This document shows, in pieces, positions 10,745 to 12,947 of a stretch of 12,947 bases of DNA. The stretch is from an archaeon. GTDB lineage: Archaea; Nanoarchaeota; Nanoarchaeia; Pacearchaeales; GW2011-AR1. Each line of letters begins with the position of its first letter. Within the stretch, counting starts at the first letter, position 1. Under the pieces are notes generated by a model, which was given only the letters and a program-made list of their open reading frames with translations, had not been told where the DNA came from and searched no databases. The position numbers were made by a program, and so were the translations under genes. Location: positions 1-12,947 of the forward strand of contig DAOWCW010000013.1 of NCBI GenBank assembly GCA_030639395.1, given 5' to 3'.

Positions 10745-11758
10745 ATGCAAAACTTCGAAGTCTGGTACAACACCAACTACAAAAAAATACTAATCATCCC
10801 CGCTATAGTCTTAGGTCTATCGATTCTCTACCTCACATTTTTCTTCGTCCAAACCGGAGACATCATCAACAAAGACGTCACACTAACAGGGGGAACCGCC
10901 ATAACAATTCTAACCCAAGAATCAGCCCAAGACCTAGAAATCCATCTCTCAAAATTAATCCAAGACTTCGAAATAAAAACAATCTCCGACAACACAGGCA
11001 CCCAACTTGAACTAATTATAATAACCAAAAATCAAGATACCGCAACACTAAAAACATCCCTAGAAGAATTTCTTAACTACGAACTAACATCCCAAAACTC
11101 GTCCACAGAAACAACATCTGCTTCACTCTCCGAAGATTTCTACAAACAACTAATCATAGCAGTAATCCTAGCATTTTTCTGGATGGCAGCAGTCGTCTTT
11201 CTAATATTCTCAACAGGCAAAAAAACAAAATTCCAAGTAATCATCCTAAACATCCTCTTAGGTTTCTTCCTCGGCAACTTCTTACTATCAATTAACCCAA
11301 TCATCTCCGGAATAATCTTCACCATGTTCACAGTCTTCCTAGTAAAAATCTACATCAAAAAATCAGTCCCAGCCTTCGCCGTAATGCTCTGTGCTTTCTC
11401 AAGCATCGTAATGACATTAGCCCTAATCAACTTTCTAGGAATGCAAATGTCCACAGCCGGAATCGTCGCCTTTCTAATGCTAATCGGTTACTCCGTCGAC
11501 ACTGATATCCTTCTAACAACAAGACTCCTTAGAAGAAAAGAAAGCGTAAATAAAGCACTTCTCGGCGCATTCAAAACCGGAACAACAATGACAATTACCT
11601 CCATCATCGGAATCACAACAGCTCTAATCGCAATCTACTCATTTGAATCAGTTCTAAACCAAATCTTCACAATCCTACTAATCGGACTAACTTTCGACCT
11701 TTTCAACACATGGATCACAAATGCTTCAATAATTAAATGGTATGTTCAAAATAAATAA
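10745..11758 (+). CDS. secF: Protein-export membrane protein SecF
   Basis: 337 residues. SecF works with SecD beside the SecY translocon to promote protein export. TM1 is at about 15-35, followed by the extracytoplasmic region opening DVTLTGGTAITI (44-55). The archaeal SecF hallmark GYSVDTDILLTTRLLRR is at 248-264, and TM helices follow at about 283-299 and 303-322. Between the extracytoplasmic domain (ending near 133) and the membrane core at 209-230 and 238-258 there are three hydrophobic segments (135-156, 163-183, 187-203), where other archaeal SecF proteins, as I recall them, have one. The protein therefore seems to carry two additional helices, and its length exceeds the usual 280-300. 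secD follows after 42 nt. Confidence 0.93.
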   Translation: MQNFEVWYNTNYKKILIIPAIVLGLSILYLTFFFVQTGDIINKDVTLTGGTAITILTQESAQDLEIHLSKLIQDFEIKTISDNTGTQLELIIITKNQDTATLKTSLEEFLNYELTSQNSSTETTSASLSEDFYKQLIIAVILAFFWMAAVVFLIFSTGKKTKFQVIILNILLGFFLGNFLLSINPIISGIIFTMFTVFLVKIYIKKSVPAFAVMLCAFSSIVMTLALINFLGMQMSTAGIVAFLMLIGYSVDTDILLTTRLLRRKESVNKALLGAFKTGTTMTITSIIGITTALIAIYSFESVLNQIFTILLIGLTFDLFNTWITNASIIKWYVQNK

Positions 11759-11787
11759 AATGGTTGCAGAAATTTCTAGAAACCCAC

Positions 11788-11792
11788 AGGAG
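11788..11792 (+). promoter_or_regulatory. Shine-Dalgarno of secD
   Basis: AGGAG 8 nt before the ATG at 11801; supports this start and translation from a secF-secD mRNA. Confidence 0.6.
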
Positions 11793-11800
11793 ACTTATAG

Positions 11801-12947
11801 ATGAAAATAACTTTCAGAATCTGGATATTAATAATAGTCGTTCTCTTGTCTCTAATCTCAATCTTCGGAATACCGCCACAAGCCATACAAAAAGGACTCA
11901 TAGTAACATCAGTTAACCAAAATTCAAGTGTGTTCCAAGACGGATTACGAGAAGGAATGATTATACAATTAATCAATGATCAAGAAATAAAATCCATGAA
12001 AGACTATTCCGTAGCAATGTCTCAAATTACAAACCTAGAAGAAAACCAAACAACAAAACTAACAATACAAACAGACCAAACCGAAATTATAAACCTCTAC
12101 GACAAAACAATAGCAGACGACATCTCACTCGAAGAAATTCCACTAACAAAAATCAAAACTGGATTAGACCTAAGAGGAGGAGCAAGAGCATTCATTAAAG
12201 CAGATGTCCCACTAAATGACGCACAACTAAATGATCTAATCGCAGTCTCCGAACAACGACTCAATGTATACGGACTTTCCGACGTCAAATTCTTCAAAAT
12301 ATCAACATCCTCAGGCGACAACCTAATGGGAATAGAAATCGCAGGAACAAGTCCCGATGACCTAGAAGAACTAATTGCAAAACAAGGACACTTCGAGGCA
12401 AAAATAGGAAACGACACAGTTTTCATAGGTGGAGATGAAGACATAACTCACGTAGGGCGAACAGGTCAAGATGCAATGGTAACAGAATGTTTTGCAGTCC
12501 AAGGTGGAGAAGCATGCAACTTTCAATTCACAATTTTTCTATCTGAAGAAGCAGCACAGCGACACGCAGATATAACCGACCAACTTTCAATCAATGGATC
12601 TTACTTGAGTAAAAAACTAGATTTCTTTATCGACGAGAAACTAACATCATCACTAAACATCGGGACATCTCTAAAAGGCTCCGTAACAACACAAATCTCA
12701 ATATCAGGTTCTGGTCAAGGTACAACAAGAAATGAGGCAATCGAATCCGCAAAAGCAGAAATGAAGCAACTCCAAACAATCTTAATAACAGGCTCACTCC
12801 CTTTCCAATTAGAAATCGTAAAAATAGATCAAATCTCACCGAACCTAGGAGACCAATTCGCAAAACAAATTCTACTAGCCGGACTCTTCGCAATAATCGC
12901 AGTATCTATAGTTGTCTTCGTTCGATACAGAAAAATCAAAGCATCTC
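11801..12947 (+). CDS. secD: Protein-export membrane protein SecD with PDZ-like segment, 3' end beyond window
   Basis: 382 residues visible of a larger protein. TM1 is at about residues 6-24. It is followed directly by a PDZ-like stretch (about 30-70): GLIVTSVNQNSSVFQDGLRE, then GMIIQLINDQEI, the usual PDZ pattern of a strand, an xSxAxxxGLxxGD-like helix and an IxxINxxxI strand. The SecD signature TGLDLRGGARAFIKAD begins at residue 120, and the P1-type domain continues with EQRLNVYGLSDVKF. TM2 starts near residue 354 (KQILLAGLFAIIAVSIVVFV) and the window ends just after it. SecD and SecF together use the membrane potential to aid late steps of protein export. The PDZ-like insertion may bind unfolded or C-terminal peptide on the outer face; that is inference. 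Confidence 0.92.
   Translation, partial: MKITFRIWILIIVVLLSLISIFGIPPQAIQKGLIVTSVNQNSSVFQDGLREGMIIQLINDQEIKSMKDYSVAMSQITNLEENQTTKLTIQTDQTEIINLYDKTIADDISLEEIPLTKIKTGLDLRGGARAFIKADVPLNDAQLNDLIAVSEQRLNVYGLSDVKFFKISTSSGDNLMGIEIAGTSPDDLEELIAKQGHFEAKIGNDTVFIGGDEDITHVGRTGQDAMVTECFAVQGGEACNFQFTIFLSEEAAQRHADITDQLSINGSYLSKKLDFFIDEKLTSSLNIGTSLKGSVTTQISISGSGQGTTRNEAIESAKAEMKQLQTILITGSLPFQLEIVKIDQISPNLGDQFAKQILLAGLFAIIAVSIVVFVRYRKIKAS

Noticed and set aside
10664..10750. Longer HNH protein starting at TTG 10750
   Set aside because: It would read through its own likely TATA box and overlap the secF start; the hydrophobic extension does not fit a small basic nuclease.
12097..12444. Minus-strand 115-codon frame
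   Set aside because: Antisense to secD, serine-rich translation, no promoter or SD.

Overview
This window is almost certainly from an archaeon. It carries archaeal/eukaryotic-type ribosomal proteins (eL18, eL21) and RNA polymerase subunits (RpoD, RpoF, RpoN), an archaeal DUF655 gene, archaeal-type SecF and SecD, TATA-box promoters and a tRNA with a bulge-helix-bulge intron. Short proteins, low GC, tight packing and a small Zn-ribbon protein of a type I associate with these lineages suggest a DPANN member of the Woesearchaeota/Pacearchaeota kind. The lineage is inferred, not shown.

Layout. 1-4250 (minus strand) is an information-processing cluster: eL21 - rpoF - DUF655 - uS13 - uS4 - uS11 - rpoD - eL18 - uL13 (cut by the window edge). 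It joins two blocks that are usually separate in archaea, L21e-rpoF-DUF655 and the S13-S4-S11-rpoD-L18e-L13 alpha-type operon. 4244-4606 (minus) is a small zinc-ribbon protein with an acidic tail. 4716-5561 (plus) is a secreted, C-terminally membrane-anchored protein. 5642-9294 (minus) is an ABC exporter-like operon of one MacB/LolD-type ATPase and two different MacB/FtsX-type permeases, with a compositionally different GNAT acetyltransferase gene between the permeases. 9422-9619 (plus) is rpoN, which in many archaea lies in the S13...S9 operon. 9616-9842 is a hairpin-rich gap that also holds a start-less minus-strand open frame. It is followed by a 5S rRNA (minus), tRNA-Leu(CAA) and tRNA-Arg(CCT) (plus), an intron-bearing tRNA-Gly(TCC) (minus), an HNH-type protein (minus), and secF-secD (plus; secD is cut by the window edge).

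Transcription logic. Seven protein genes at transcription-unit heads or following a gap (rpoD, the 4716 gene, the ABC ATPase, rpoN, HNH, secF and, less exactly, the zinc-ribbon gene) and the 5S and tRNA genes have a TATA-like box centred about 25-27 bp upstream (about 33 bp for the zinc-ribbon gene). For the protein genes this predicts leaderless or nearly leaderless mRNAs. Genes inside operons abut or overlap (ATGA junctions), and some carry strong Shine-Dalgarno sequences (uS4, GNAT, secD). eL21 is the exception, with a predicted leader of roughly 87 nt.

Most notable: (i) SecF has two extra hydrophobic segments and SecD has a PDZ-like segment after its first membrane helix, so the archaeal SecDF pair is modified here; (ii) five consecutive perfect or near-perfect hairpins lie downstream of 5S; (iii) a 4.5-copy octamer repeat sits next to a hairpin between rps11 and rpoD, and that hairpin has a 15/19 match with a compensatory change at another stop codon 5.8 kb away; (iv) mini-ORFs end in TAATG on the starts of uS4 and eL21; (v) the tRNA-Gly intron has a textbook BHB. 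No CRISPR array, insertion sequence or defence island is visible.
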